The notes: generated from the sequence alone by a model not told the origin. 18,868 nt of DNA from Candidatus Bathyarchaeum sp. (GCA_003096235.1 PIXT01000173.1:1-18868), one strand, 5' to 3'. Counted from the first letter of the stretch, positions 6,856-14,024 are shown. Translations and numbers: made by a program.

Positions 6856-6892
6856 AAGGGTACGAGGCTTTTTTCCTCTTTTTTTGTTTTTT
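6847..6892 (+). terminator. Hairpin and repeated T runs after the peroxiredoxin-wHTH unit
   Basis: GTACC/GGTAC (6847-6863) spans the stop codon of the winged-helix gene, and a short GAGG/CCTC hairpin with a T6 loop follows. T runs at 6869-6874, 6879-6885 and 6887-6892 make a strong archaeal-style termination signal. Confidence 0.6.
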
Positions 6893-7017
6893 GCAAGTTT
6901 GTCTAAGGGTTAGTTTTTGTTCAATTCACTGTTTTTTGAGGTAACAAGTATCGCAAGTAGTGTGTGAGCAAGTGTTAAATTTCTGTTTTAGTCACGTGTT
7001 AGTTGGGGGTTTGTTTT

Positions 7018-7455
7018 ATGCCAGACATGGTTTTTGAAGGTGCAGCCAACTGGAAAGGCGGAACCGAATGCGACTTGACAATCAAAGGAAAAACGATAGC
7101 CACAGTTAGTCCTCCACCAGAGTTCGGCGGAAAAGCAGGATACTGTGTTCCAGAAGAGGTCTTCGCGGCGTCTTTAGCTTCGTGCATGAACACCATCTTT
7201 TTGTTGGTTGCAGGAAACTCCAAGCTGGGACTTAAGAGTCTTCAAACAAAAGCTGCAGTAACAATGAACGTTGAGGGTCTAGAGAAGCTTGTTTTCACGC
7301 ACATACACTTCATCATGAACATAGGCTTAGTAACAGATAATGAGCGTGAAAGAGCTAAAGCCAACAAGGTCTACGAGATTGCGCAAAAGATATGTCCGCT
7401 TCGTCAGTCTTGGGGAGAAGATGTGCCTATAACATTTAAGCTAAACTACAAGTAG
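7018..7455 (+). CDS. OsmC/Ohr-family thiol peroxidase-like protein
   Basis: A 145-residue OsmC-fold protein. These dimeric enzymes reduce organic hydroperoxides with a pair of buried cysteines. Here the first conserved cysteine is Cys56 in PEEVFAASLASCMNT, at the N-terminus of the long central helix, and the second is Cys126 in AQKICPLRQSW; Glu46/Glu47 lies before the first as usual. The N-terminal strands (FEGAANWKGGTECDLTIKG) and the PPPEFGGKAGYCVPEE loop fit the family. ATG 7018 is preceded by a G-rich run (7005-7009) with about 8 nt spacing; a TTG at 7003 would place the start inside that site. It follows the peroxiredoxin unit after a strong terminator and is probably separately transcribed from an AT-rich element near 6974-6982. 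The physiological substrate and reductant are unknown. Confidence 0.9.
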   Translation: MPDMVFEGAANWKGGTECDLTIKGKTIATVSPPPEFGGKAGYCVPEEVFAASLASCMNTIFLLVAGNSKLGLKSLQTKAAVTMNVEGLEKLVFTHIHFIMNIGLVTDNERERAKANKVYEIAQKICPLRQSWGEDVPITFKLNYK

Positions 7456-7464
7456 CAATCTGAG

Positions 7465-7485
7465 AGCTGGATTTGGTCAGCTTTT
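7465..7485 (+). terminator. Weak hairpin with T run after the OsmC-like gene
   Basis: AGCTG/CAGCT forms a 5-bp stem followed by TTTT, 10 nt after the stop codon. The short stem and short T run make this tentative. Confidence 0.35.
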
Positions 7486-7555
7486 GGGCACATCATCCAT
7501 TTTTGTTTTATGTCCGTTGTTTTAGTTTGTCGTGACATTTAACAGAAACTATGTA

Positions 7556-7587
7556 GTCTATATAGTTTATGTGGTATACGTCTATAT
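7556..7587. repeat. Direct repeat GTCTATAT in the zinc-ribbon upstream region
   Basis: GTCTATAT occurs at 7556-7563 and again at 7580-7587, 24 nt apart. The intervening DNA holds the palindromes CTATATAG and GTATAC. It lies about 75-105 nt upstream of the 40-residue zinc-ribbon gene, so it could be a regulator site; chance AT-rich repetition is equally possible. Confidence 0.35.
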
Positions 7588-7661
7588 TATTCGTTTAAAC
7601 ATTTAACAATACAGAAAACAAACACAAGAAAAATATGCAAAAATCGGAGGTGAGTACAGAA

Positions 7662-7784
7662 ATGAAATGTTCTGACTGTAACTCAGAAATGAAAGTAGAC
7701 AAAGAATCAGGCTACATGAAACAATACAGATGTGAAGTCTGTGGAAGAATTGAAACATTGTGGACTGTCTGTGTAGCCCACTGA
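7662..7784 (+). CDS. 40-residue zinc-ribbon protein
   Basis: A very short gene that I support by hand translation. ATG 7662 follows GGAGGTGA at 7646-7653, the best ribosome-binding site in the window, with 8 nt spacing. The product has the pattern C3-x2-C6 ... C24-x2-C27-G, two zinc knuckles separated by 17 residues, then a tail with Cys37 ending VAH. The CxxCG second knuckle and basic/aromatic residues between (GYMKQYRC) are typical of mini zinc ribbons found in translation and transcription factors of archaea. In-frame ATG 7635 and GTG 7650 exist, but the first would place the ribosome site inside the coding region. It stands alone between the OsmC-like gene and the convergent PNPOx gene. 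Function is unknown; nucleic-acid or protein binding is a guess. Confidence 0.75.
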   Translation: MKCSDCNSEMKVDKESGYMKQYRCEVCGRIETLWTVCVAH

Positions 7785-7835
7785 ATCCACACCCAATAAC
7801 TGAACACGTTTTGACTGTTTTTGCGATTCAGATTT

Positions 7836-8261
7836 TTATCCAAAAATGATTACTTTCTTAGAATCAAAATTGGTTTCCATACTCCAAAAGTAGGCTTCGC
7901 CTTTGGAGACCCTGAAAATAACTAAATCAGAGCTTTCAGCAGTAAAACCCCAAGCCTTCAAGAACTCTCGCTCTTCAATCAACTTTCCCCTCAACGCTAC
8001 GTCGTTTAAGAATTCGACAGTTCCAGCCACTCGCATCATAACTCCGCCCTTGTCATTTTGTTGATAAAAGCACAATTCAACCTTAGGATTCTGTTTCAAC
8101 TGGCTGTACACAGGTTTCATAGCACCTGTGTGAAAATAAAATCCAGACTCATCTGCGTACCACATAAAAAAGCCTCTAACTCGCGGCTGATCGCCTTCAA
8201 CAGTAGCAACATAGCTTACTGGATTTTCGTTCGCAAACTTGATACAGTCCTTAAATCCCAT
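7836..8261 (-). CDS. Pyridoxamine 5'-phosphate oxidase-fold flavoprotein
   Basis: A 141-residue split-barrel protein of the PNPOx-like family, which usually binds FMN or another flavin as a dimer. Typical elements are visible: SYVATVEGDQPRVRGFFMWY (strands 1-3, with the Arg-containing flavin-phosphate segment), GFYFHTGAMKPVYSQLKQNPKVELCFY (the helix and strand that line the flavin pocket), VMMRVAGTVEFLND, and a C-terminal strand DLVIFRVSKGEAYFWS. It lacks the C-terminal extension and PLP-site residues of true PdxH, so a role in vitamin B6 synthesis is unlikely; a general flavin reductase or stress protein is more probable. ATG 8261 is preceded by GAGGG with 6-8 nt spacing. It converges with the zinc-ribbon gene 51 nt away. 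Confidence 0.85.
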   Translation of the reverse strand: MGFKDCIKFANENPVSYVATVEGDQPRVRGFFMWYADESGFYFHTGAMKPVYSQLKQNPKVELCFYQQNDKGGVMMRVAGTVEFLNDVALRGKLIEEREFLKAWGFTAESSDLVIFRVSKGEAYFWSMETNFDSKKVIIFG

Positions 8262-8363
8262 AACGTGCCCTCTTCAACGCTGTTTCATTATGCTGATGAA
8301 CATATTAGATTTGTGAACACAGCAAAAAGATTGAACACTAAACATGCACACAACAAAGTTTAG

Positions 8364-8657
8364 TTATTTTTTGGTTCTTTTCCATTTATTGCGTTTAGAC
8401 CAGCCAATTATTAGAAACATTAGGCCTAGACCAGCAAATGAAACACCAACAGACAACGGAAAGCCTGCAATAACGGAGAACGCCACAAAGGCAAGGCCCA
8501 TAGGAAAAAAAGAGACTCCGATCCAAAAAAAGATTTGATAATTTGGTTCCTTTGCGCCTCTACTTTCACGGTTTTTCTGCAAAACCAACAGTAAAATTAT
8601 TGCCGAAACCAACAGCACTGCCAAACTAGCTAAAGAAACTGTGACCAGATCATCCAT
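8364..8657 (-). CDS. Small three-helix membrane protein, unknown function
   Basis: A 97-residue protein from ATG 8657 with three predicted membrane spans (about residues 5-26, 43-60 and 64-85), a charged loop QKNRESRGAKEPN between the first two and a strongly basic tail (SKRNKWKRTKK) that should lie in the cytosol. The open frame extends upstream to 8762, and ATG 8684 would add nine residues (MIVDWGDGN). I prefer 8657 because a TATA-like block on the minus strand near 8700-8706 would start transcription around 8676, after 8684. The ribosome site is weak in either case. I do not recognise the family. It is downstream of ThiI on the same strand, about 110 nt away. Confidence 0.6.
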   Translation of the reverse strand: MDDLVTVSLASLAVLLVSAIILLLVLQKNRESRGAKEPNYQIFFWIGVSFFPMGLAFVAFSVIAGFPLSVGVSFAGLGLMFLIIGWSKRNKWKRTKK

Positions 8658-8768
8658 ATTTCCGTCGCCCCAATCCACTATCATAATCTGTGTTTGGACA
8701 TAAAAAACGTTTAGCCCACTTTTTACAGTTCCTAGAAAAATGGAGCATAAAACCCAACACAAAATAAG

Positions 8769-9962
8769 TTACAATTCAACTATTTTGACAGATTCCAGCG
8801 ACCGCTCAACCATGGCATCTATGTCCAGCTTCTCCTCTGCTTTAAGAACATCTTCAAGTTTTGCCTTGGTGGATGGCTGATATGGAACTGCGCCGCAGCT
8901 TGCTGCTTTTGTGCTTGAGAGTTCGTAGGTTCCGATCTTTCTTCCGATTGCCTCGGTTTCTTGTTTGTCAAAACCTAGCAGGGGTCTATGAACGGGGTAC
9001 TGTGTTACGGCAGCGCTAAGAACGCGTAGGTTAGTTAATGTTTGGCTAGCCTGCTCTCCTATGGCTTCTCCGGTGACGATTCCCTCGGCATGCAACTGTT
9101 CCGCAAGCCGTTCAGCTACACGATACATCATACGTTTACAGAGCAGGCACGAGTATTTTCTGTTGGTTTGCATGATTTGGTTTAGGTTTTCGCCGTGCTG
9201 GACAATGTAAACTTTTCTGGGGAATCCGATTGCCCAACTGAACAGCACTTCGGCAACTTTTAGTGCTCTGTCGGTTACGGTTTCATCGGTGAAGGGGCTG
9301 TTATCAAAATAAACAAACACAACTGGGCTGCCCCGTTTCATAACCATCCACAACCCAACAGCCGAATCTATTCCCCCACTAAACAAGCCAACAAGCCGTG
9401 GCTGAACACCAAGAGGCATACCGCCAACAGCCTCAAAGGTCTGCGAGTAAACGAAAGCTTGATCATCTCTGACCTCAACACCTAAAACTATGTCAGGATT
9501 GCCCAAATCAACCCTCAAACCCAGCTTCTCACCGAACTTATCCAAGACTTTTTGACCCAACAGCTTGCGTATATCAGAGCTGGAGTAGGCTTGGTCGCCA
9601 ACACGTTTACATCTAACAGCAAAACTGTTTCCCTCTTTTAGGGCAAAACCCGCCACGAACAGGCTCTTCTCGATTATGTCCTCAAGTTTAGAAGATACTT
9701 CAACAGCAGGAGAAACAGAGGAAATCCCAAAAACCTTTGTCAGCTTATCCGCCGCCTCCACTGCCGAATCAGTCTTCAGGTAGAATCTGCCGTGCCTACG
9801 AACCAGCTCACTGTAGGAAACGTTGTAATGCTTCAGCGTTTGTTTCAAGTTTCGGGCAAGCCGCTTCTCGTAGTATTTTCTGGTCCAAAGCTTTTTGAGC
9901 CACAACTCTCCGCTAAAATGAATTATAACAGAGTCATAAACGCTGTTTAGGCTAGTTTCCAC
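8769..9962 (-). CDS. thiI: tRNA 4-thiouridine sulfurtransferase, archaeal CxxC type
   Basis: Adenylates uridine 8 of tRNA and inserts sulfur to give 4-thiouridine. Domains in order: an N-terminal ferredoxin-like domain (about 1-60), a THUMP tRNA-binding domain (about 60-175), and a PP-loop ATPase with SGGIDS at 195-200. There is no C-terminal rhodanese domain, as expected in archaea. Instead the CxxC pair (Cys272/Cys275 in YSCLLCKRMMY) and Cys356 (ASCGAVPY) are present. In methanogen ThiI such cysteines hold an iron-sulfur cluster needed for thiolation. RPLLGFDKQETEAIGRKIGTYELS is a family hallmark. The start is GTG 9962, inside the end of cysS (16-nt overlap), because residues just after it already align with the family's first strand. 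Role in thiamine thiazole synthesis is less likely without the rhodanese domain. Confidence 0.94.
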   Translation of the reverse strand: METSLNSVYDSVIIHFSGELWLKKLWTRKYYEKRLARNLKQTLKHYNVSYSELVRRHGRFYLKTDSAVEAADKLTKVFGISSVSPAVEVSSKLEDIIEKSLFVAGFALKEGNSFAVRCKRVGDQAYSSSDIRKLLGQKVLDKFGEKLGLRVDLGNPDIVLGVEVRDDQAFVYSQTFEAVGGMPLGVQPRLVGLFSGGIDSAVGLWMVMKRGSPVVFVYFDNSPFTDETVTDRALKVAEVLFSWAIGFPRKVYIVQHGENLNQIMQTNRKYSCLLCKRMMYRVAERLAEQLHAEGIVTGEAIGEQASQTLTNLRVLSAAVTQYPVHRPLLGFDKQETEAIGRKIGTYELSSTKAASCGAVPYQPSTKAKLEDVLKAEEKLDIDAMVERSLESVKIVEL

Positions 9963-11401
9963 TTAGGTCCCTCAGCAGTATCTTCTATAACCAAACCAAA
10001 CTCTTTCATTCTGGCTCGAATCTCATCAGACAAACCATACTCTTTTTTCTTGCGCAGCTCATCTCTCAAATCGAACAAAATCTGCACCAAATCATCAACT
10101 AGCTTCTCACCAACCTGCTTGGTCTTCTCTTGCTGGAACAGCCCCAACGCTTTACCAAGACCTGAAAAGCTACCATAAACCTGCTCCAGAACCGCATGGT
10201 TAACCTGTTTTTGTTCGTCCAAAAACCTGTTAATCTCCTTTGACATATCAAACAGGGCAGCCAACGCCTGTGGAGTGTTAAAGTCTTCATCCATTGCACT
10301 CACAAACGCGTCCCTAAGCTTCTCCACACTCTCGCCGAACAAACGCTCAACATCAGTGGGTTCTCGCTCCACAGAAACAGTTTTGGCATCCTCCAAAGAC
10401 TCCAAAGCACTATAGAGCCTACCCAAACTGGTTTCAGAGCCCTTGAGCCTTTGGTCAGTGAAGTCGATTTCGCTCCGGTAATGAGTAGACATGACAAAAA
10501 GGCGGATAGCCTCAGCAGAATACGTCTTTAATGCGTCCCTAACCGTGATGTAGTTGCCCAACGACTTCGCCATCTTTTCTCCATTAATCTTCAGAAAACC
10601 CGTATGCAACCAATAGCGAACAAAAGGCTTCTTTCCAGTTAATGCTTCACTTTGAGCAATCTCGTTTTCGTGGTGAGGAAAAATCAAATCACGAGCCCCA
10701 CCATGAATATCAAACTGGCTTCCCAGATACTTCAAGCCCATAATCGCGCACTCGATGTGCCATCCCGGAAAACCTGTCCCCCATGGACTCCACCACTTAA
10801 GAACAGTTTCAGGCGCAGCCCGTTTCCAAAGAGCAAAGTCTCTAGCGTTTTTCTTGTCCTTGTGAACCTCAAATCTGGAGCCTTCAAGCATTTCATCAAG
10901 CTTAATTTTGGAAAGTTTGCCGTAATCGTCCATCTTGGATACGTCAAAGAACACGTTTCCGTTAACCTCGTAGGCGATTCCCTTCTGTATCAACTCTTGG
11001 ATAGAGTCAATCATTTCAAGAAGATGCCCTGTGGCTCGGGGAGAAATGTCTGGTCGTTTCACACCCAAAGCATCAAGGTCCTTGAAGTATTCTCGCATGT
11101 AAAACTCAACCAACTGCATAGGCTCAACTTTTCGCTCTATTGCACGCTTCACGATTTTGTCTTCAGCAGTGTCCGTAGTCAGATGCCCCACATCGGTGAT
11201 GTTCTGGACGTAGAATACAGAGTATCCCTTAAACTCGAGCCAACGAACAATAACGTCAAAGGCGATGTATGTTCTGGCGTGACCTAGATGAGCCCAATCA
11301 TAAACTGTTGGTCCACAAACATACAATCCAACATTCTTATCATGCAATGGCTTGAACTCTTCTAATTGCCCACTCATTGTATTGAAAACCCGTAGAACCA
11401 T
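9947..11401 (-). CDS. cysS: Cysteinyl-tRNA synthetase
   Basis: Charges tRNA-Cys with cysteine. A class I synthetase of 484 residues with all the diagnostic elements: zinc-ligand Cys29 in YVCGPTVYD, the HIGH motif as HLGH (38-41), GWHIECAIM with Cys218 (the second zinc-ligand region), the zinc-binding HHENE (243-247), and KMSKS as KMAKS (276-280). A C-terminal DALR-like helical domain follows (about 320-460), with a truncated basic end matching compact archaeal forms. ATG 11401 is preceded by GGTGA at 11412-11408 with 6 nt spacing. The promoter is a TATA-like block on the minus strand near 11468-11474. The 3' end overlaps the thiI start by 16 nt, so cysteine charging and tRNA thiolation genes form one unit. 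Having CysS suggests this organism does not depend on the SepRS/SepCysS route. Confidence 0.97.
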   Translation of the reverse strand: MVLRVFNTMSGQLEEFKPLHDKNVGLYVCGPTVYDWAHLGHARTYIAFDVIVRWLEFKGYSVFYVQNITDVGHLTTDTAEDKIVKRAIERKVEPMQLVEFYMREYFKDLDALGVKRPDISPRATGHLLEMIDSIQELIQKGIAYEVNGNVFFDVSKMDDYGKLSKIKLDEMLEGSRFEVHKDKKNARDFALWKRAAPETVLKWWSPWGTGFPGWHIECAIMGLKYLGSQFDIHGGARDLIFPHHENEIAQSEALTGKKPFVRYWLHTGFLKINGEKMAKSLGNYITVRDALKTYSAEAIRLFVMSTHYRSEIDFTDQRLKGSETSLGRLYSALESLEDAKTVSVEREPTDVERLFGESVEKLRDAFVSAMDEDFNTPQALAALFDMSKEINRFLDEQKQVNHAVLEQVYGSFSGLGKALGLFQQEKTKQVGEKLVDDLVQILFDLRDELRKKKEYGLSDEIRARMKEFGLVIEDTAEGPKWKLA

Positions 11402-11465
11402 ACATTTTCACCCGCTAGACAAAGATTCGATGATTAAGCCTCAAACACAAACTTAGGCTACCCCT

Positions 11466-11475
11466 GATTTAAATC
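11466..11475 (-). promoter_or_regulatory. TATA-like palindrome upstream of cysS
   Basis: GATTTAAATC is a perfect palindrome containing TTTAAAT, about 65-75 nt before the cysS ATG. On the minus strand this would start transcription near 11446, leaving a 45-nt leader with the GGTGA site. Confidence 0.45.
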
Positions 11476-11533
11476 TAATCAGAAAACTATCGTGTAATTC
11501 TTTGGGCGTTACAAAGTTAACTTCACAAACTCA

Positions 11534-11583
11534 GAAAAACTGTTTTCACTCACACAAAAAAGCCCAAAAAAGAGGCAAAAAAA
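11534..11583. other. Phased A-tracts (candidate curved DNA) in the cysS/Cys-cluster gene spacer
   Basis: In the 291-bp gene-free stretch 11402-11692, A5-A7 tracts begin at 11534, 11556, 11566 and 11577, i.e. spaced 22, 10 and 11 nt, close to multiples of one helical turn. Such phasing is known to bend DNA. On the minus strand the same block is three T runs and could stop antisense transcription. Apart from this and the two divergent promoters I see nothing else in the stretch. Confidence 0.45.
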
Positions 11584-11638
11584 CAGAACACAGGTTTTTT
11601 CGGGAGATTGCGTGTCTAGATTGTAGATTCATTAAACC

Positions 11639-11645
11639 TAAATAT
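11639..11645 (+). promoter_or_regulatory. TATA-like box of the Cys-cluster protein gene
   Basis: TAAATAT lies where transcription would begin near 11668, about 25 nt before the TTG start at 11693. Confidence 0.4.
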
Positions 11646-11692
11646 GTTGAACAGAGCAACTCTTATCACAGAAGAAATGAGATGCAACAAGA

Positions 11693-12373
11693 TTGACTGA
11701 AGTTGTAGTTGTTGTCTGCCCAAATCCAAGATGCCAAAAGGAAATCGAAGAACCGATACTACTAACTATTCTTTCAGTCACACCACCAAAGCAGTACGAA
11801 GCATGCCCATACTGTTTTGCCAAACTGGAACAAGAAGAACCCATTGAAGAGGAAGAAGTTGCAGAACCAGAAATCGAGCAAAACCAAGTTCCAGAACTGC
11901 CAATTGAACATGAAGAAAACATGACAGTTCCTGAAGAGGAACAAGAGGCAGATAGTCTACAGATAAATGGGGTTTTAGAAAAAGTCAAAGATTCAGGTCC
12001 CAAGTTTTTGAATAGATTTAAAGCCTTGATTCCCAACAACGGGTCAAGCAAAAAAGGGAAGAAAAAGAAAACAAAGGAACCCGAAGTTAAGCCCGCCGTC
12101 ACAAAGGAAAATGTGCCTAAAGAGGAAACAGTAACAGAAGCTGTTGCCGCAGAAGAACTAAAAGATGCTGCCCAAAATGACATACTACAAGAGGAAGAAA
12201 CAGTCAAAGAGGAACCTAGAACTAAGGAAGCTGCCACAAAAGAAAGCGGGTCAGCAGGCTGTCCAGAGGAGTTCGGATACTTGGCTAACAGAGCAAAAGA
12301 TGCGCCAATTCCGCAAGGGTGTTTGACTTGCCCAAAAATGGTTGACTGCATGTTAAGCCCAAGAAAAGATTAA
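11693..12373 (+). CDS. Two-ended cysteine-cluster (zinc-ribbon-like) protein with charged linker
   Basis: A 226-residue protein of unknown function with clear architecture. Residues 1-45 hold a zinc-ribbon-like set: Cys9-x4-Cys14 and Cys38-x2-Cys41 (CPYC). Residues about 46-95 are very acidic. Residues 99-125 contain a possible helix, then a lysine-rich patch (SKKGKKKKTKEPE). Another acidic, low-complexity stretch runs to about 187. The end is a second cysteine domain: Cys190, then EFGYLANRAKDAPIPQG, Cys210, Cys213 and Cys219 (C-x19-C-x2-C-x5-C). Such a terminal pattern could hold zinc or an iron-sulfur cluster. TTG 11693 is the only start that keeps the first cysteines; the ribosome site is weak. 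The beta-CASP nuclease gene follows 129 nt downstream on the same strand. An anchoring or scaffold role in nucleic-acid transactions is only a guess. Confidence 0.75.
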   Translation: MTEVVVVVCPNPRCQKEIEEPILLTILSVTPPKQYEACPYCFAKLEQEEPIEEEEVAEPEIEQNQVPELPIEHEENMTVPEEEQEADSLQINGVLEKVKDSGPKFLNRFKALIPNNGSSKKGKKKKTKEPEVKPAVTKENVPKEETVTEAVAAEELKDAAQNDILQEEETVKEEPRTKEAATKESGSAGCPEEFGYLANRAKDAPIPQGCLTCPKMVDCMLSPRKD

Positions 12374-12456
12374 ACAAACATTTTTTGAACAAGCTTGAAG
12401 GGCAACTCGCATAACCAAAATCAGGAAGATTTAGGCAAAAACATTTCAAGAACAGT

Positions 12457-12463
12457 TTAATAG
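12457..12463 (+). promoter_or_regulatory. TATA-like box of the beta-CASP nuclease gene
   Basis: TTTAATA would start transcription near 12485, just before the GGAG site at 12489-12492 and the GTG start at 12503. Confidence 0.45.
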
Positions 12464-12502
12464 CGTCACAGAACAGTTTCATTTTGACTGGAGAAACTGA
12501 AA

Positions 12503-13522
12503 GTGTCTGAGGCGCCGCACATTTACTCAAAAGCTAATGTGAGCAAGTCGGGTGCAGTTCTTTTGGGTAAACATGTTGCATGTGATGCCTACGATGAGGG
12601 CAGACCAATACGAGTTGTTACTCACGCACATGCTGACCATATGGTTGGGATGGGGAAGAGCCTAAAGAACGGCGAAGTAACGGTTATGACTCCAGCTACC
12701 AGAGACCTCATAGATGCACTGAAGGGGCAACGCTGGTTAGCTAGGGGAACTGTGAAAACTCTTGATTATGGGGAAGCGTTCACCTATGAGGATGAAACAT
12801 TAACTTTGCATTATGCTGATCATATCTTGGGGACGGCTCAGGCTCTTGTCGAGGATAAGGAGCAAACTCGGATACTTTACACCAGCGACTTCAGATACGC
12901 CCGAACACCACTTGTGGAGGCGGACATACTGGTCATGGAAGCCACGTATGGTGACCCTGTTCGGGTTAGACCGTTTAGCATGATGGTTGAAGGCATGCTT
13001 GTTTCTTTGGTTGAGCAGGGATTGAAGCGGGGTCCAGTCTACGTTTTTGGGTATCACGGCAAGCTACAGAAAATGATGCGGATACTCTACGAAGCAAAAG
13101 TGAAGACGCCGTTCATTGTTCCAGAAAAGATTTTCAATGTTTCAAAAGTCTGTGAACGGCACGGAATGAAACTGGGTAAACAGCTTCTCCCATTTGACGG
13201 CGAAAAAGCTCAAGCAGTGCTGAACCAAAATGAACCGTCTGTTGTTTTTTATCACTCGTATTCGCGAAAAAAAGTTGAAACCGAAGCTTTGCAGATTCAT
13301 GCGAGCGGCTGGGAGTTCAGAAAGCCGTGCCGAAGAGTTGGAGCAAACAAGTATGTTGTTGCGTTGAGTGACCACTCCGACTTTAATGAGCTGCTAGAAT
13401 ACGTGGAAAGATGCAACCCAAAAATGGTGATAACAGACAAGCACCGATCAGAAGCAGCAAGCATCTTTGCCCGAGAAATCGAAAAACGACTGAAAATCCC
13501 CGCCAAAGCAGCGCCAATCTAA
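12503..13522 (+). CDS. Metallo-beta-lactamase / beta-CASP nuclease
   Basis: A 339-residue hydrolase of the beta-CASP group (archaeal COG1236-like, related to RNA 3'-end processing factors and to ligase-associated DNA exonucleases). Two-metal ligands are visible: THAHADHMVG (HxHxDH at 41-46), ADHILGTAQAL with His107, and TSDFRY with Asp129. Beta-CASP motifs follow: MEATYGDP (motif A acidic Glu146), LSDHSDFNELL with His291 and VITDKHRSEAA with His314. It has no N-terminal KH domains and is therefore not the archaeal CPSF1/2 (FttA) protein. DNA or RNA as substrate cannot be decided from sequence. GTG 12503 is supported by GGAG about 10 nt upstream and a TATA-like box. The gene lies between two proteins of unknown function on the same strand. 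Confidence 0.87.
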   Translation: MSEAPHIYSKANVSKSGAVLLGKHVACDAYDEGRPIRVVTHAHADHMVGMGKSLKNGEVTVMTPATRDLIDALKGQRWLARGTVKTLDYGEAFTYEDETLTLHYADHILGTAQALVEDKEQTRILYTSDFRYARTPLVEADILVMEATYGDPVRVRPFSMMVEGMLVSLVEQGLKRGPVYVFGYHGKLQKMMRILYEAKVKTPFIVPEKIFNVSKVCERHGMKLGKQLLPFDGEKAQAVLNQNEPSVVFYHSYSRKKVETEALQIHASGWEFRKPCRRVGANKYVVALSDHSDFNELLEYVERCNPKMVITDKHRSEAASIFAREIEKRLKIPAKAAPI

Positions 13523-13660
13523 CAGAACGGTAAAATTACTAATTGTTCAGTCAATAGAGCGTTTAGTTAAGGGCAAAATCAAAACGAATCAACACAAAGA
13601 TGCATTACCCAAATTCTTATTATCTTCTCTAACGAAAACTGTGTTGTGGAAGTGTTCTGT

Positions 13661-14023
13661 ATGGTAGACCCAGTGATTAAGGCAGAATCATTCAAAGAAG
13701 TAAGCATAATGGAGCAAACCCGCTTCAAAACCGTTGATGACCTGGCACGCTTTGCAAACATTGCAGTTGGAGGAAAAACAACTGGACTATACTGGGCAAA
13801 CGGAGTCATCTTCGTTTATTATCCGCTACCAACATCAACAGAAGTTGCCGCAAAAGCGCTCATTGAAGAAAAGAAAGTTTACTGGGCATTTGTAAGTTAC
13901 GCGCTCATGCCACAGTACAAGCCAATAATAGAAACTAAAGAAAGAATCATGGTGCCAGTAATCGACATGTCCACCAGCAACCTGTTCAACAAGGTTGGCA
14001 AGTGGCTAAAAGAGCAGCCCTAA
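13661..14023 (+). CDS. Unknown 120-residue protein
   Basis: A soluble alpha/beta protein that I do not recognise. From ATG 13661 it has an N-terminal polar region (DPVIKAESFKEVSIMEQTRF), then a likely helix (VDDLARFANIAVG), two strands separated by a turn (TTGLYWANGVIFVYYPLP), a helix (TEVAAKALIEEKKVYWAFVSY) and a C-terminal strand-helix (RIMVPVIDMSTSNLFNKVGKWLKEQ). Aromatic residues are frequent and there are no cysteines. GTG 13646 and GTG 13652 are possible earlier starts; GGAAGTG at 13648-13654 would serve as a ribosome site for 13661. It has its own AT-rich promoter region and ends at a T run convergent with the acetate-CoA ligase gene. The composition and codon use match the neighbours, so it is probably a real, lineage-conserved gene. 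Confidence 0.65.
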   Translation: MVDPVIKAESFKEVSIMEQTRFKTVDDLARFANIAVGGKTTGLYWANGVIFVYYPLPTSTEVAAKALIEEKKVYWAFVSYALMPQYKPIIETKERIMVPVIDMSTSNLFNKVGKWLKEQP

Positions 14024-14024
14024 G

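Noticed and set aside
10652..11287. Long plus-strand frame of 211 codons opposite cysS
   Set aside because: It is an antisense shadow: the minus-strand frame is unambiguous cysteinyl-tRNA synthetase with all motifs.
11502..11696. Plus-strand frame of 64 codons in the cysS upstream spacer
   Set aside because: It starts at TTG without a ribosome site, is dominated by lysine/histidine from A-rich DNA, covers the phased A-tracts and the promoter of the next gene, and overlaps that gene's start.
11638..12351. Minus-strand frame of 237 codons opposite the cysteine-cluster gene
   Set aside because: Its serine/phenylalanine-rich product is the antisense of Glu/Lys-rich codons; the plus frame has the ordered cysteine motifs.
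12503..13522. Archaeal CPSF/FttA-type transcription termination factor
   Set aside because: The protein has only the metallo-beta-lactamase/beta-CASP part and no N-terminal KH domains, and is about half the expected length.
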